DNA from: an uncultured Bacteroidales bacterium
Lineage (GTDB): Bacteria; Bacteroidota; Bacteroidia; Bacteroidales; P3
Direction: 5' to 3'
DNA length: 64,000 nucleotides
Assembly: GCA_910586395.1 (NCBI GenBank)
Contig: CAJUFX010000001.1
Span: 260,733 to 324,732 of the forward strand
Every line of letters starts with the position of its first letter. The stretch's first letter is position 1. The notes beneath the pieces are model-generated. The model was given only the letters and a program-made list of their open reading frames with translations. It did no database searches and had not been told where the DNA came from. The translations under genes were made by a program, and so were the position numbers. Shown here in pieces: positions 24,124 through 32,639 of the stretch.

Positions 24124-24715
24124 AATCTTCCTCCTTGATGACCCGCCCGTCCGTGAGGCGGTAGCGTTCGCCGCTCTCGGCACAGACCGCCCGCCCGGCG
24201 GCGTCGAAATGCAGCCGGCAGCCCCGCTCGCTCATCCAGCCGATCTGCCGCGCCGGATTGCCGACCAAAAGCGCGTATGGCGGCACGGTCTTGGTCACGA
24301 CCGCGCCCGCGCCTATAAACGCGTAAGCCCCTATGTCGTGGCCGCAAACGACCGTGGCGTTGGCGCCTATCGTCGCCCCCCTGCCCACGCGCGTGGCCGC
24401 GTATTCGCTTTTACGGCAGACCGCGCTGCGCGGATTGACGACGTTCGTGAACACGCAGGACGGCCCGAGAAACACGTCGTCGTCGCAGGTCACGCCCGTA
24501 TAAATCGAAACGTTGTTCTGCACCTTGACACGGTTTCCCAACACGACGCCGGGCGAAACGACGACGTTCTGACCGATGTTGCACGCCTCGCCTATGCGGC
24601 AACCGGACATGATATGGCAGAAATGCCAGATTTTGGTACCGGCGCCGATGCGGCACCCCTCGTCCACCACGGCTGTCGGGTGTACGAAACAATCAAGCTG
24701 TTCCGCTTGGTGCAT
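24116..24715 (-). CDS. wbpD: WbpD-like UDP-3-amino-uronate N-acetyltransferase
   Basis: A 199-residue left-handed beta-helix acetyltransferase with hexapeptide repeats: WHFCHIMSGCRIG, NIGQNVVVSPGVVLG, KVQNNVSIYTGVTCDD, VFTNVVNPRSAVCRKSEY and NPARQIGWMSERG. The two last segments and the Cys-containing C-terminal tail after residue 175 are characteristic of WbpD, which N-acetylates the 3-amino group of the UDP-GlcNAc3NA intermediate. It is the first gene of the minus-strand glycan operon and is preceded by a palindromic promoter region. Length is normal for the family. Confidence 0.88.
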   Translation of the reverse strand: MHQAEQLDCFVHPTAVVDEGCRIGAGTKIWHFCHIMSGCRIGEACNIGQNVVVSPGVVLGNRVKVQNNVSIYTGVTCDDDVFLGPSCVFTNVVNPRSAVCRKSEYAATRVGRGATIGANATVVCGHDIGAYAFIGAGAVVTKTVPPYALLVGNPARQIGWMSERGCRLHFDAAGRAVCAESGERYRLTDGRVIKEEDYV

Positions 24716-24728
24716 AGCCCTTGCCCCT

Positions 24729-24774
24729 CTTTAATATTTTTGCAAAAATATGTATTTTTGCACCTTTAAACAAC
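24729..24774. promoter_or_regulatory. Back-to-back promoters around an 18-bp perfect palindrome
   Basis: Positions 24734-24751 form the palindrome ATATTTTTGCAAAAATAT. On the minus strand its CAAAAATA half (24743-24750) is a TATTTTTG -7 element, with GTTG about 20 bp upstream (24771-24774), reading into the WbpD-like gene. On the plus strand a second TATTTTTG (24753-24760) would serve the Wzz-like gene at 24865. Both match TAnnTTTG. Confidence 0.65.
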
Positions 24775-24864
24775 GGCTTGACCACATGAAACGGACCGGA
24801 ACGAACGGCTCCGGCCGGCTCTATCCGCGATAGAGGGTCAAACGTCCATTAGGATAAACACACC

Positions 24865-25950
24865 ATGAACAACGACAACACGCCCAACCTTACCCCCCAA
24901 GACCAAGAAATCGACCTGTTGGCCATGTTTTTGAACGCCTGTAAGGCCATAGGCCGTGGCATCGCCGCCGCCGTCAAAGGCCTCGGTATCGCGCTGGCGG
25001 CCTGCTTCAACTTCGGCATCCGCTATTTTTTCTGGCTGCTCGGCGGCGTGGTGAGCGGTTTACTCATTATTATTCTCGGCGGACGGTTTTCCGAAAAAGA
25101 ATACGTGACGGGCGAAGCCATGCTGAACTGTCCCGGTACGCCTTTGCAAGACATCGAGACGGAAATCAATAAACTCAATCAGGTCGTACTCGCCAAAAAC
25201 GCAACCGCTCTGGCGTCCGAAAACATGCTCGACATCGAGCCCGCGCTGGCGCAAAACCTCAAAAGCCTCACGTTCGGTTTCGGCATGGACATCGACAACG
25301 ACACCGCCTTCGATTTCGTGGAATACAACAAGGCCAAAGCCAAGAACATCTATACCGAGAAAACGCTGAAGGGCGGTTCCAACGGCGACCGGATCGTCAA
25401 AGAGCCGGTACAACAGAAAGTACCCGGTATCTTCTTTCTGAAAATGGATTCCGAAGTGGCCGGCCTTCAGGATTTTTATACGTTGGGACATGCCGTCTGC
25501 GACTACCTGAACCGTTTGCCGCAACTGCAACGGCAATTGGAGTTGCAACGCCGGGAATGGGAAACCCGCATCACGGAACTGGAAGCACAAAAAGCCCTGT
25601 TGGACACTTTGTTACGTATAGAATATTTTGAAAATTCTCGCTTGAAGGCGGCCAGTTTCGCACAGGGAGGCGACAAACTCGTGCTTTCGGATTACAAAAG
25701 GAACGGCAGTCCCATCGACTACAAAGACATCATGGCATTGGTCGAAGAGCAGGCGCAATTGGAGACTCTGCTGGCCAAGACCCAACAAGTGGTCACGATT
25801 CAATCCGATTTCGTGCCGGTACCCGCATCCATGCGTACGAAAAAAATCTGGCTCGGCTTGATTTGGATGGGCTTTTTCATCGTGGCGGCCTTGATTTACG
25901 ACAACCGTAAACCGCTCGGCACCTATATCCGCCAGCAACGTCAGAAATAA
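24865..25950 (+). CDS. Wzz-like chain-length determinant / polysaccharide co-polymerase
   Basis: A 361-residue membrane protein with the bitopic layout of Wzz proteins: a cytoplasmic N-terminus, a first membrane helix at about 52-74, a long periplasmic domain with a predicted coiled coil (about 205-245, ending in WETRITELEAQKALLDTLL), and a second membrane helix at about 327-345 with a short basic tail. Wzz proteins set the number of repeat units added by Wzy. The residues are not conserved enough for certainty, but the position beside O-antigen polymerase genes supports the call. It is transcribed alone, divergently from the Wbp operon, and followed by a strong terminator. Confidence 0.7.
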   Translation: MNNDNTPNLTPQDQEIDLLAMFLNACKAIGRGIAAAVKGLGIALAACFNFGIRYFFWLLGGVVSGLLIIILGGRFSEKEYVTGEAMLNCPGTPLQDIETEINKLNQVVLAKNATALASENMLDIEPALAQNLKSLTFGFGMDIDNDTAFDFVEYNKAKAKNIYTEKTLKGGSNGDRIVKEPVQQKVPGIFFLKMDSEVAGLQDFYTLGHAVCDYLNRLPQLQRQLELQRREWETRITELEAQKALLDTLLRIEYFENSRLKAASFAQGGDKLVLSDYKRNGSPIDYKDIMALVEEQAQLETLLAKTQQVVTIQSDFVPVPASMRTKKIWLGLIWMGFFIVAALIYDNRKPLGTYIRQQRQK

Positions 25951-25965
25951 TTCAGGTTCGACCCT

Positions 25966-26011
25966 ACGGGTGACCCAAGTAGTTCAGTCAGAACCTACGG
26001 GGTGACCCGAC
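25966..26011. repeat. Two further copies of the GGGTGACCC repeat
   Basis: Copies at 25966-25979 and 25997-26011 lie between the stop of the Wzz-like gene and the terminator. Each is preceded by similar TTCAG/AACC sequence, so about 30 bp was duplicated. They match the copies at 20055-20130. Confidence 0.8.
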
Positions 26012-26050
26012 AAAAAACGCGACCGCTTTCAAAAAGCCGTCGCGTTTTTT
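26012..26050. terminator. Bidirectional rho-independent terminator
   Basis: AAAAAACGCGAC (26012-26023) pairs with GTCGCGTTTTTT (26039-26050), with an inner GCTTT/AAAGC extension. A- and T-runs on both sides allow it to end the plus-strand Wzz-like gene and the minus-strand fimbrial operon. Confidence 0.9.
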
Positions 26051-26092
26051 TATGCGCGGCGAGCAGGTGCGGGTACGGGACGGGCGCCGGGG

Positions 26093-27106
26093 TTACAGAC
26101 GGGCGATGATTTCGGGCAGCGTGGCGTCTTTCAGCAACACGGTTTTTCGGGCGTCGAGCAGGTAAAGGACCGGCATGGCCGGCAAGCCGTAGAGACCGTG
26201 TCGCTGAATGTCGCCGCGCAAGTCGAAGCCCACCTGCCATTGGGCGGGCAGATGCGGCGCGGTGCTGTCCCAGGCGGCGCGGTCGGCGTCGGCATAGACG
26301 GCTAGCACGCCGAGGGATCCGTCGCGGACGGCCGCCGTCACGGCGGCGTTGCGCTGCAGGTCGTTGAGGATTTCTGTACAATGTTCGCAGAGCGGGTCGT
26401 AAAAGACCAACAGCAGGCGTTCCGCCGCCAACGTGCCGTAAAGCGTCTGCGTGCGGCCATCGCGCGTCAGGTAGGTAAAGTCAGAGGCCGCCATGCCCGG
26501 ACGGTTTTTGCGCGCCAAGGCCAACAGCCTGGCCGGCCGCCGCTTCTCAAGCGCGTCCAACACCGGCGTCCGCGTAATTTCTTCCAAAAACCAAATCAGA
26601 TAATCTTCCCGCCGCATCGGCGAATTGGGTTCGTAGAGATATTTCTCGGCCAGGCCGGCCACGAGCCGGTAAGCGGCCGTGTCGCGTTCCGCGCGCCGCA
26701 TCAGGGCCGAGACGCCGGCCTGCACGGCCGACGGGGCGGCGTATGGAAATACGGAAAGGAAATCGACGAAAGACTGCTCCATGAAATCGGTCCGGCGGCT
26801 GAAGGCCGTATCGGCGAAGTCCAGCCCGTCCCAAAAATGTACCAGCACGAAAGCGGCGCGTTCGGCGGGCGTGCGCAAACCGGCCGGCACCTCCGGCAAC
26901 GGCAAGGACGGCATCCCCTTCGCTGAAACGGTGGCTGCCGTATCGGCCGAAGCCGCTTGTCCGGCCGAGCCGCCGGCCGCCGCAACGGGAAAACCCAATC
27001 CAGCCGCAGACAAACCGGCATCGGCCCGGCCGCCGCAAGCCGACAGCCCCAAAGAGAGACCGGCCGCGCAGACGGCCGTCCAAACCGTGGGACATTTACT
27101 CCACAT
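26093..27106 (-). CDS. Thioredoxin-fold lipoprotein (DUF5106/TlpA-like), last gene of the fimbrial operon
   Basis: A 337-residue predicted lipoprotein: signal peptide ending in LGLSAC, then an Ala/Gly-rich linker, an alpha-helical DUF5106-like region (about 80-190), and a C-terminal thioredoxin fold with a CEHC active site (FYDPLCEHCTEILNDL) and a cis-proline loop LPAMPVLYLLD. Such periplasmic proteins reduce or exchange disulfides. The start at 27106 overlaps the upstream fimbrial gene by 11 bp, so it belongs to that operon. Assisting folding of the cysteine-containing fimbrial proteins is a reasonable inference; DUF5106/TlpA proteins also occur outside such operons. Confidence 0.8.
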   Translation of the reverse strand: MWSKCPTVWTAVCAAGLSLGLSACGGRADAGLSAAGLGFPVAAAGGSAGQAASADTAATVSAKGMPSLPLPEVPAGLRTPAERAAFVLVHFWDGLDFADTAFSRRTDFMEQSFVDFLSVFPYAAPSAVQAGVSALMRRAERDTAAYRLVAGLAEKYLYEPNSPMRREDYLIWFLEEITRTPVLDALEKRRPARLLALARKNRPGMAASDFTYLTRDGRTQTLYGTLAAERLLLVFYDPLCEHCTEILNDLQRNAAVTAAVRDGSLGVLAVYADADRAAWDSTAPHLPAQWQVGFDLRGDIQRHGLYGLPAMPVLYLLDARKTVLLKDATLPEIIARL

Positions 27107-30100
27107 CGCGCACACAACGGAGACGGAAATTATCACCTGCCCCCAACGTCACATACGCGCCGTCTGAACCGCGGTGCGCGCTGATATACCGCGTTCCGGC
27201 ATTGGAAACCCCGGTGCCGTTGTCATAATACTCCCGCGTACAGGACAGCCAGTTCCCGTCTCCCTGAAAAATTCCCAGACGCGACAAAATCGTCAGTTCC
27301 ACCTGATTCGGCACCCGCCAGGTACCACGGTCCGATCCGTCGATGGCCTGCTTATACTGCCCGCAAATCTTATTGGCCGCGACGGAGGCCTCCCACTTGC
27401 GTTGCAAAATGTCATCCGTGACACCCCAAACAGGTATTCCTAGCGATCCATACTCCGTCAACTTGCCATCTTCATTGACACCGATATCATAATTTCCGAA
27501 TCCCGTTCCCCTTACCACGATGTTTCTACAATCCTCCTGCGCGTATTCCAATCGTAACGGCGCCATATTCAGACGGTCGTCCAACCGGTGAACCGGCATC
27601 GTCCCGCGCTGAGTCCGCCGTATGGATGCCTTGTCGTAATAATCGAAATAAACCATGCAGCGGCCCACATCGACCTGATAGGCGGCCGGCACCGGATCCA
27701 TATCCACAACCTCGCTGAAATCCACGCCGAGGTTGCGGACGCAACGTACCTGCCACGGCCACGGCAGTTGACGGCCGTTCTGTATGAACCCGCTCGACGA
27801 CACCCCCTCTTCCGCCCAAATCATTTTCCCGTCGCTCGCGGCATAATGATGGCGCGAGGCCGTTCCCGAGCCGCTGTTGGCCGCGATATCCACGCCGAAA
27901 TGCATGAGCGGCTCATCCAACGATTCGCGTCCCAACACGATGCGCAGATACTTCCCGCTCGTGGCCAGATACCATTTCAGCTCGTCCTTGTCGATACGCC
28001 CGTTGCCGTTCTCGTCGCGGTTTCGGTTCAGGCAGACGGCCATATATTCGTAAAACTCATTGGCATCGCTCGGATCGGTCTCCTCGGCCGGGCCACCGCC
28101 GGGCAACGCCTTGAGCCGATACGCCGGTTGCATCCGCGCGGCCTTGTCCTCGCCCTGCCGCTTGACGGCCGGCGTTTCGGCCTGACGCAAAAACGAACGC
28201 CCCCCCACCGTCACTTTATCGTCCAGAATGCCGTCGCCACCGTACCAAGACTTATTTCCGGCATAATGCCAGGCATTCCAGCGGCCGTTGTCGCTGTTCC
28301 AACCGCCCGCCGGCACCCGGACGGCATCGGTCCATCGCATGTTCAGGCCGTAGCATTCGTTCTCGCGCTCCACGCCCAAAGCCGCCGGCATCGACGCATA
28401 AATATCGTAATACGTCTGTATGGAATTCTGGACAATCGTGTACTGCGGCGTCATGTAAATGCTCTCCTTGTCGGCCGATATCTTGGCCTTGGTATTGAGA
28501 TAGACGACCCGAGACGGCTTATTGACATATTGCTTCCAATTGCCGCCCCGCTCGTCGGCGGAACCCTCGTAGGCGTATTCCTTGACAAAGACCGTGTACC
28601 ACCGGGGCGTCTGGTCGTCCGGATCCGTCACCGTCACGCCGTTTTCATCCATGCCGGGATGCTTAACCACGTCGCGCAAGTCCTCCAGCGTCCACAAGTC
28701 GGCATCCGGTTCCCCTTCGTTTTCTTTATAGACGGCCAACAGATCCGCCGAGGGCGCGGGTTTGAACCGAATCCAATTGTAAAATTGGTTCTGACGCAAA
28801 TCCGGCGTTTCGTGGCCATAGGTATCCAGCGTCAGGGTGTGGACCGTGCTGCCGTAAGGCGCGCTGACAATCCATTGCAGGTTTTCGCGGTCCGCGTTCG
28901 TCATCCGGATATTGAACACACCGTTGTGCGCATCCACTTCGATGACTGAATCGTGCGTCACATTGAACACTTCGCCCTCCGCGCCGGGCTGGTTCTCGGT
29001 CGTACCGCTCGCGGCTTCAAGCCCGATGCTCTTCAATCCGTTAATCTGGACCCGGTATTCATACCAATTGTTGCGGCGCACGTTGAAATCGCGCGCCAAA
29101 TCGACGCCTTTCCCCTCGCAATAGCCCAAATGGATGGTATAAACGGCATTGCCGGTGCGCAGCACCGCCCCCGGCTCCGGCCCGGGCAAAGCCGGCGCGG
29201 AGGGGTTATCGATGTCATCGCCCTTGACATAATAGGAAACCGTCGCCTTGATCACGACGTAGGAGGCATAGTTGTTCGTATTGACGCCGCCTTGGCCGGT
29301 CAGGCCCGGCACAGGTTGGTCGGCGGTGGCGCACAAGCTCTTGTAAACGCCCGTATTGCCGCCGGCACCGTTTTTCCACTCGCGCTCCCGGTCCTGATAG
29401 TCCGCCACGCCGACGTCGCCGTTTTTCGCCAAACCGGTATGCTTGTTCTCGTACTGATAGAAATCGAAAACGTACTCGCCCTCCGCATCGCCCTGCTCGA
29501 AAATATGCGAGACCGGCATCGTGCCGTGGTTGTCCTCATATCCGGCCAGACCTTTCTCTCGGAATTTCGTGAACACGTCGGCCGCATTCTCGGACTTGCG
29601 TTCCTGCAGATAACTCAACAGCGGCAAATTGCAGACCTGCCAGTTCTGCAATTCCACGTTCACGTTCGGCCCGGCCGCAATGGTAAAACGGTTGTAGGCG
29701 AACAGGCGGCGCAGATGGATATAGCCGTCCAGGTCGCCATTCATGCCGGGGGCAATCGCCACCGTTTCGGGATTGCCGTCCCCGTCGCTCCAGCCGCCGG
29801 CCGGAGCGGCATCGGCCCCACCCTTATGAAACGAGCCGGCCATGACCAAATGCCGGGTCGGCGTCACTTCGTCCGGCTCCGGCAAAACGGCCGAAATGCT
29901 CTTGTATTTTGCCCAGGTATCGGCCTTTTGCAACAGCACGCTCAGACGCACCGTATCCCCCGCGTTCAATACCGAACTCACCCCGGGATTATTCCGGACA
30001 TTGGCCGCCGCCACGATATAACTCTCGCCCGACAGCGTCTTCAAATTGGGAATGGCCTGGGGGGCATGCTCGTCGGCCGTCGAAGACAAGGCTAAGAAAT

Positions 30101-30362
30101 AGTTGGCCGTACATTCGCCGGTTCGGGCGTTATAAATGCCGATCCATATATCCTCCACGGCACGGGCGCGTTCCTCCGATACCGGCGAACACAATTGAAA
30201 TTCGTTCTCTTCCATGGCCGGCTGCGTCCATTTGAGGGAAAGCATGGCGTCTATCCCTTCGGGCACCGGAACGCGTTTCCGCCGCGCCTCATCCTCGTCG
30301 GGCCGGCATCCGGTCAGCATCAGCACCATCGCCAGAACCGAACAATAGAATATCTTTTTCAT
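27096..30362 (-). CDS. Large fimbrial accessory/tip lipoprotein (DUF4906-like)
   Basis: A 1088-residue predicted lipoprotein: MKKIFYCSVLAMVLMLTGC gives a clear lipobox. The N-terminal part resembles fimbrillin-like beta domains. The middle is long and non-repetitive. The C-terminal 200 residues hold WRVPNQVELTILSRLG and LGAGDNFRLRCVRDVE, a pattern seen at the ends of large fimbria-associated proteins in Bacteroidetes. Its size and distal position in a fimbrial operon suggest a tip adhesin or accessory subunit. A later start than 30377 was chosen, at the Met directly before the basic signal-peptide region. The gene follows the 30380 gene with only about 17 bp. Confidence 0.7.
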   Translation of the reverse strand: MKKIFYCSVLAMVLMLTGCRPDEDEARRKRVPVPEGIDAMLSLKWTQPAMEENEFQLCSPVSEERARAVEDIWIGIYNARTGECTANYFLALSSTADEHAPQAIPNLKTLSGESYIVAAANVRNNPGVSSVLNAGDTVRLSVLLQKADTWAKYKSISAVLPEPDEVTPTRHLVMAGSFHKGGADAAPAGGWSDGDGNPETVAIAPGMNGDLDGYIHLRRLFAYNRFTIAAGPNVNVELQNWQVCNLPLLSYLQERKSENAADVFTKFREKGLAGYEDNHGTMPVSHIFEQGDAEGEYVFDFYQYENKHTGLAKNGDVGVADYQDREREWKNGAGGNTGVYKSLCATADQPVPGLTGQGGVNTNNYASYVVIKATVSYYVKGDDIDNPSAPALPGPEPGAVLRTGNAVYTIHLGYCEGKGVDLARDFNVRRNNWYEYRVQINGLKSIGLEAASGTTENQPGAEGEVFNVTHDSVIEVDAHNGVFNIRMTNADRENLQWIVSAPYGSTVHTLTLDTYGHETPDLRQNQFYNWIRFKPAPSADLLAVYKENEGEPDADLWTLEDLRDVVKHPGMDENGVTVTDPDDQTPRWYTVFVKEYAYEGSADERGGNWKQYVNKPSRVVYLNTKAKISADKESIYMTPQYTIVQNSIQTYYDIYASMPAALGVERENECYGLNMRWTDAVRVPAGGWNSDNGRWNAWHYAGNKSWYGGDGILDDKVTVGGRSFLRQAETPAVKRQGEDKAARMQPAYRLKALPGGGPAEETDPSDANEFYEYMAVCLNRNRDENGNGRIDKDELKWYLATSGKYLRIVLGRESLDEPLMHFGVDIAANSGSGTASRHHYAASDGKMIWAEEGVSSSGFIQNGRQLPWPWQVRCVRNLGVDFSEVVDMDPVPAAYQVDVGRCMVYFDYYDKASIRRTQRGTMPVHRLDDRLNMAPLRLEYAQEDCRNIVVRGTGFGNYDIGVNEDGKLTEYGSLGIPVWGVTDDILQRKWEASVAANKICGQYKQAIDGSDRGTWRVPNQVELTILSRLGIFQGDGNWLSCTREYYDNGTGVSNAGTRYISAHRGSDGAYVTLGAGDNFRLRCVRDVE

Positions 30363-30379
30363 ATGGCGTCTCATCATAA

Positions 30380-31651
30380 CTATTCAAAAGCCGGAATATC
30401 GACCTCATGTCTCTCCCAAGGACAAACCGTCGCCTGCAACGAAACCGCATCGCCCAAAAACTTGACGTTCAGGTAAACATTGGTATTCCGGAACAGAGAC
30501 TGGCATTCGGGCAACGTGAGCGTATAGGTCATCGCACGCCCGAGGCGATAGTCATCTTCCCACTCCCATGTCCTGATTTTTAAAACATAGGATTGTGGTC
30601 CGGCCGCGGTGCCGGCCGCTACGGAATTTTTACTTTCAGGCAGATAGACCGGCCGTATATCGGACAGAACCTGCTTGCTGTCGTGGTAAATGTTATAGTA
30701 GTCCGTACTGTCATAGGCACAGACGTAGTCCTCATGCTCCGGTTCCGGCAAGTCATAGGCGTACATCCATTCGTATGACCGGTCCCCCTTGTCCTGGGTT
30801 TTAGCCGCCTCCCCGGCCAGCCAGTACTGCCAATCCGTCTCATCCCCGGCCGGCTTGGTCGTTTCCCGCCACTTGTCGTCCACACGGGCCAGCAGATAGG
30901 ACGAACCTTTGGCGACCTTCGAAACGGTCCAGCCGCGCACCCGGATGTTCACCGGCGCCCGATCGGCCGTCGCGTTTTCATAAACGGCCGTAAACTTGGT
31001 CACGGCTCGGATCAGGTACAACGGCTTAGGCACCGTATAGACATGCGAGGAATTGCCGACCACCGGAATATCCTCGATTTTCGCGGGCAACTCGATTTGG
31101 TAAACGGCGCTCATCGGCACATAGGCGTCCCGATTGGCCGTGGCATGGCCAGCCCCCCGCTCACACGAAAAGCGGAAATCTTCCACGGGGGCCCGTCCCG
31201 TCGCCGCATCGGGCACGAACACACTGTAATCCGTACGCAAATCCACGGCATCGCCGGCCGCGTTCCGCAACACCGTCTCCTCGCAATTGCCGAACAGATA
31301 GATGCGTTTGTGCCGCGTATGCGAAACGGCATAAATCAAATCGCCCGGCATATACCCGCCCGTATTCGCCAACGTATAACACTCGTTGGCCTCTACGGTC
31401 CAGCTTCCGTTGTCGTCGGACTGCGACACCAGCACAATCCGCAGCGAACGGATTTTATCCGACGCCAGATAGCGGGCGTCGCCGGCCTTGGCGGCCGGAA
31501 CGTCGGCCTCGTCCGGAAGCGCCGCATTCAACGACAGATACAGCGCGTCGTTGCGTACCACGCGATAAGGCTCCGGCTTCTCGCAACCCGTCAAAACGAA
31601 CAGGCCGCAAACCAAGAGCCACGCCATGCTATGTTTATAAGCCCGCTTCAT
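30380..31651 (-). CDS. Fimbrial accessory lipoprotein (fimbrillin-like)
   Basis: A 423-residue predicted lipoprotein with a signal peptide ending in FVLTGC. The mature part has features of fimbrillin-like beta-sandwich subunits: a small-domain region starting with DALYLSLNAALPDE, and a final strand VYLNVKFLGDAVSLQATVCPWERHEVDIPAFE, whose W-containing end resembles the C-terminal donor strand of Mfa/Fim proteins. It probably is a minor subunit comparable to Mfa3/Mfa4-type proteins, but which one cannot be settled by eye. It overlaps the Mfa2-like gene by 17 bp, indicating coupled translation. Confidence 0.65.
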   Translation of the reverse strand: MKRAYKHSMAWLLVCGLFVLTGCEKPEPYRVVRNDALYLSLNAALPDEADVPAAKAGDARYLASDKIRSLRIVLVSQSDDNGSWTVEANECYTLANTGGYMPGDLIYAVSHTRHKRIYLFGNCEETVLRNAAGDAVDLRTDYSVFVPDAATGRAPVEDFRFSCERGAGHATANRDAYVPMSAVYQIELPAKIEDIPVVGNSSHVYTVPKPLYLIRAVTKFTAVYENATADRAPVNIRVRGWTVSKVAKGSSYLLARVDDKWRETTKPAGDETDWQYWLAGEAAKTQDKGDRSYEWMYAYDLPEPEHEDYVCAYDSTDYYNIYHDSKQVLSDIRPVYLPESKNSVAAGTAAGPQSYVLKIRTWEWEDDYRLGRAMTYTLTLPECQSLFRNTNVYLNVKFLGDAVSLQATVCPWERHEVDIPAFE

Positions 31652-32624
31652 TGACACGTACCTCCCAGTCGTTCACAATGATGACCGTCGAAAGCCAAAA
31701 GCCGTTCGGTCTCAGGAAAAAGAGCATCGTCCACGCGCTTTCCCGGTCTAAAAATTCCTGCGCCTCCATGCCGTGACACGCGCTCCCCATCAGCATGAGA
31801 TATTTGGTCAACGGAATATCGATGACCGTCCCGCCGTTGTCCGCCCGTTTGACGCGAAGGCGCGGCGCGTTCCGCTCCATCAGGCGCGACGTGCTCAGTT
31901 CCGCGTAACCGACCGTGACCGTCTCGTGCGCCGAATCGGCTTCGCCGGCCGTTCCATCCAAGGTCGCAAGGCCTTTCAGCCACGGTTTATAGACCACCGT
32001 ATCGGCGGGCAGAAGTTCGTTGCGATAGTCGAACAACGTATTGTCGTCCACAATCTCGAATTCGAATTGGTCGATGTCCAAAACCGAACCGTCCACCTGT
32101 TGCAACATGACGCGGATGTTGTTCGTGTTCTTCATCAGATGGAGCGTGCCGCCGTTATAGCGGTCGGCCGTCGAAAGCGTGAGCGTGCCCCAATAGAATT
32201 CTTTGAGACGCCGGCGCGCGGAATCCGCCAGACAGGTCCTATCCAAAGCCGTTTCCATATCGGTCCAGCGGATGCCGGAATCCGGCTCGCGGACGAACGA
32301 AAACGACGGATCGTCCCCACCCAGACCGCCATAGGCCGCGAAATGGTAAGCGCCTTCCGGTAATTCCATCTGCAGGCGGAAATTCTCGTCCTGCAATTCC
32401 GACTTCGTCAACCGACGCGTGCCGACCCAGGTCGAATCCGCATCATAAATCAGCACCGTCAGTTCGTCCACCGTCTGCGGCAACGCATTGCCGTAAGACA
32501 TGTTGTAGTCATAGACAAAACGGATCGACACGCCGTGCGGACAAGGCGGCAAATCTTCGAAAAAAGGCTCGCAAGAACACAACAGCAAGCCCGTAAGCGC
32601 CATATACAGCTTCCTGTTTCGCAT
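31635..32624 (-). CDS. Mfa2/FimB-family fimbrial anchor subunit
   Basis: A 329-residue lipoprotein of the FimB/Mfa2 family. Right after the lipidated Cys (signal ending LLLCSC) comes the hallmark PCPHGVSIRFVYDYNMSYGN, then TVDELTVLIYDADSTWVGTR, and a C-terminal strand STVIIVNDWEVRVNEAGL. In Porphyromonas gingivalis Mfa2 ties the fimbria to the outer membrane and controls its length. The start at 32624 is the Met immediately before the basic signal peptide. It lies 15 bp after the major subunit gene, in the usual order. Confidence 0.88.
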   Translation of the reverse strand: MRNRKLYMALTGLLLCSCEPFFEDLPPCPHGVSIRFVYDYNMSYGNALPQTVDELTVLIYDADSTWVGTRRLTKSELQDENFRLQMELPEGAYHFAAYGGLGGDDPSFSFVREPDSGIRWTDMETALDRTCLADSARRRLKEFYWGTLTLSTADRYNGGTLHLMKNTNNIRVMLQQVDGSVLDIDQFEFEIVDDNTLFDYRNELLPADTVVYKPWLKGLATLDGTAGEADSAHETVTVGYAELSTSRLMERNAPRLRVKRADNGGTVIDIPLTKYLMLMGSACHGMEAQEFLDRESAWTMLFFLRPNGFWLSTVIIVNDWEVRVNEAGL

Positions 32625-32639
32625 CGTCAGACCCATTTG

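Noticed and set aside
27588..30095. Long plus-strand frames opposite the large fimbrial lipoprotein gene
   Set aside because: Unusual His/Arg/Ile composition with no domain, and antisense to a supported lipoprotein gene.
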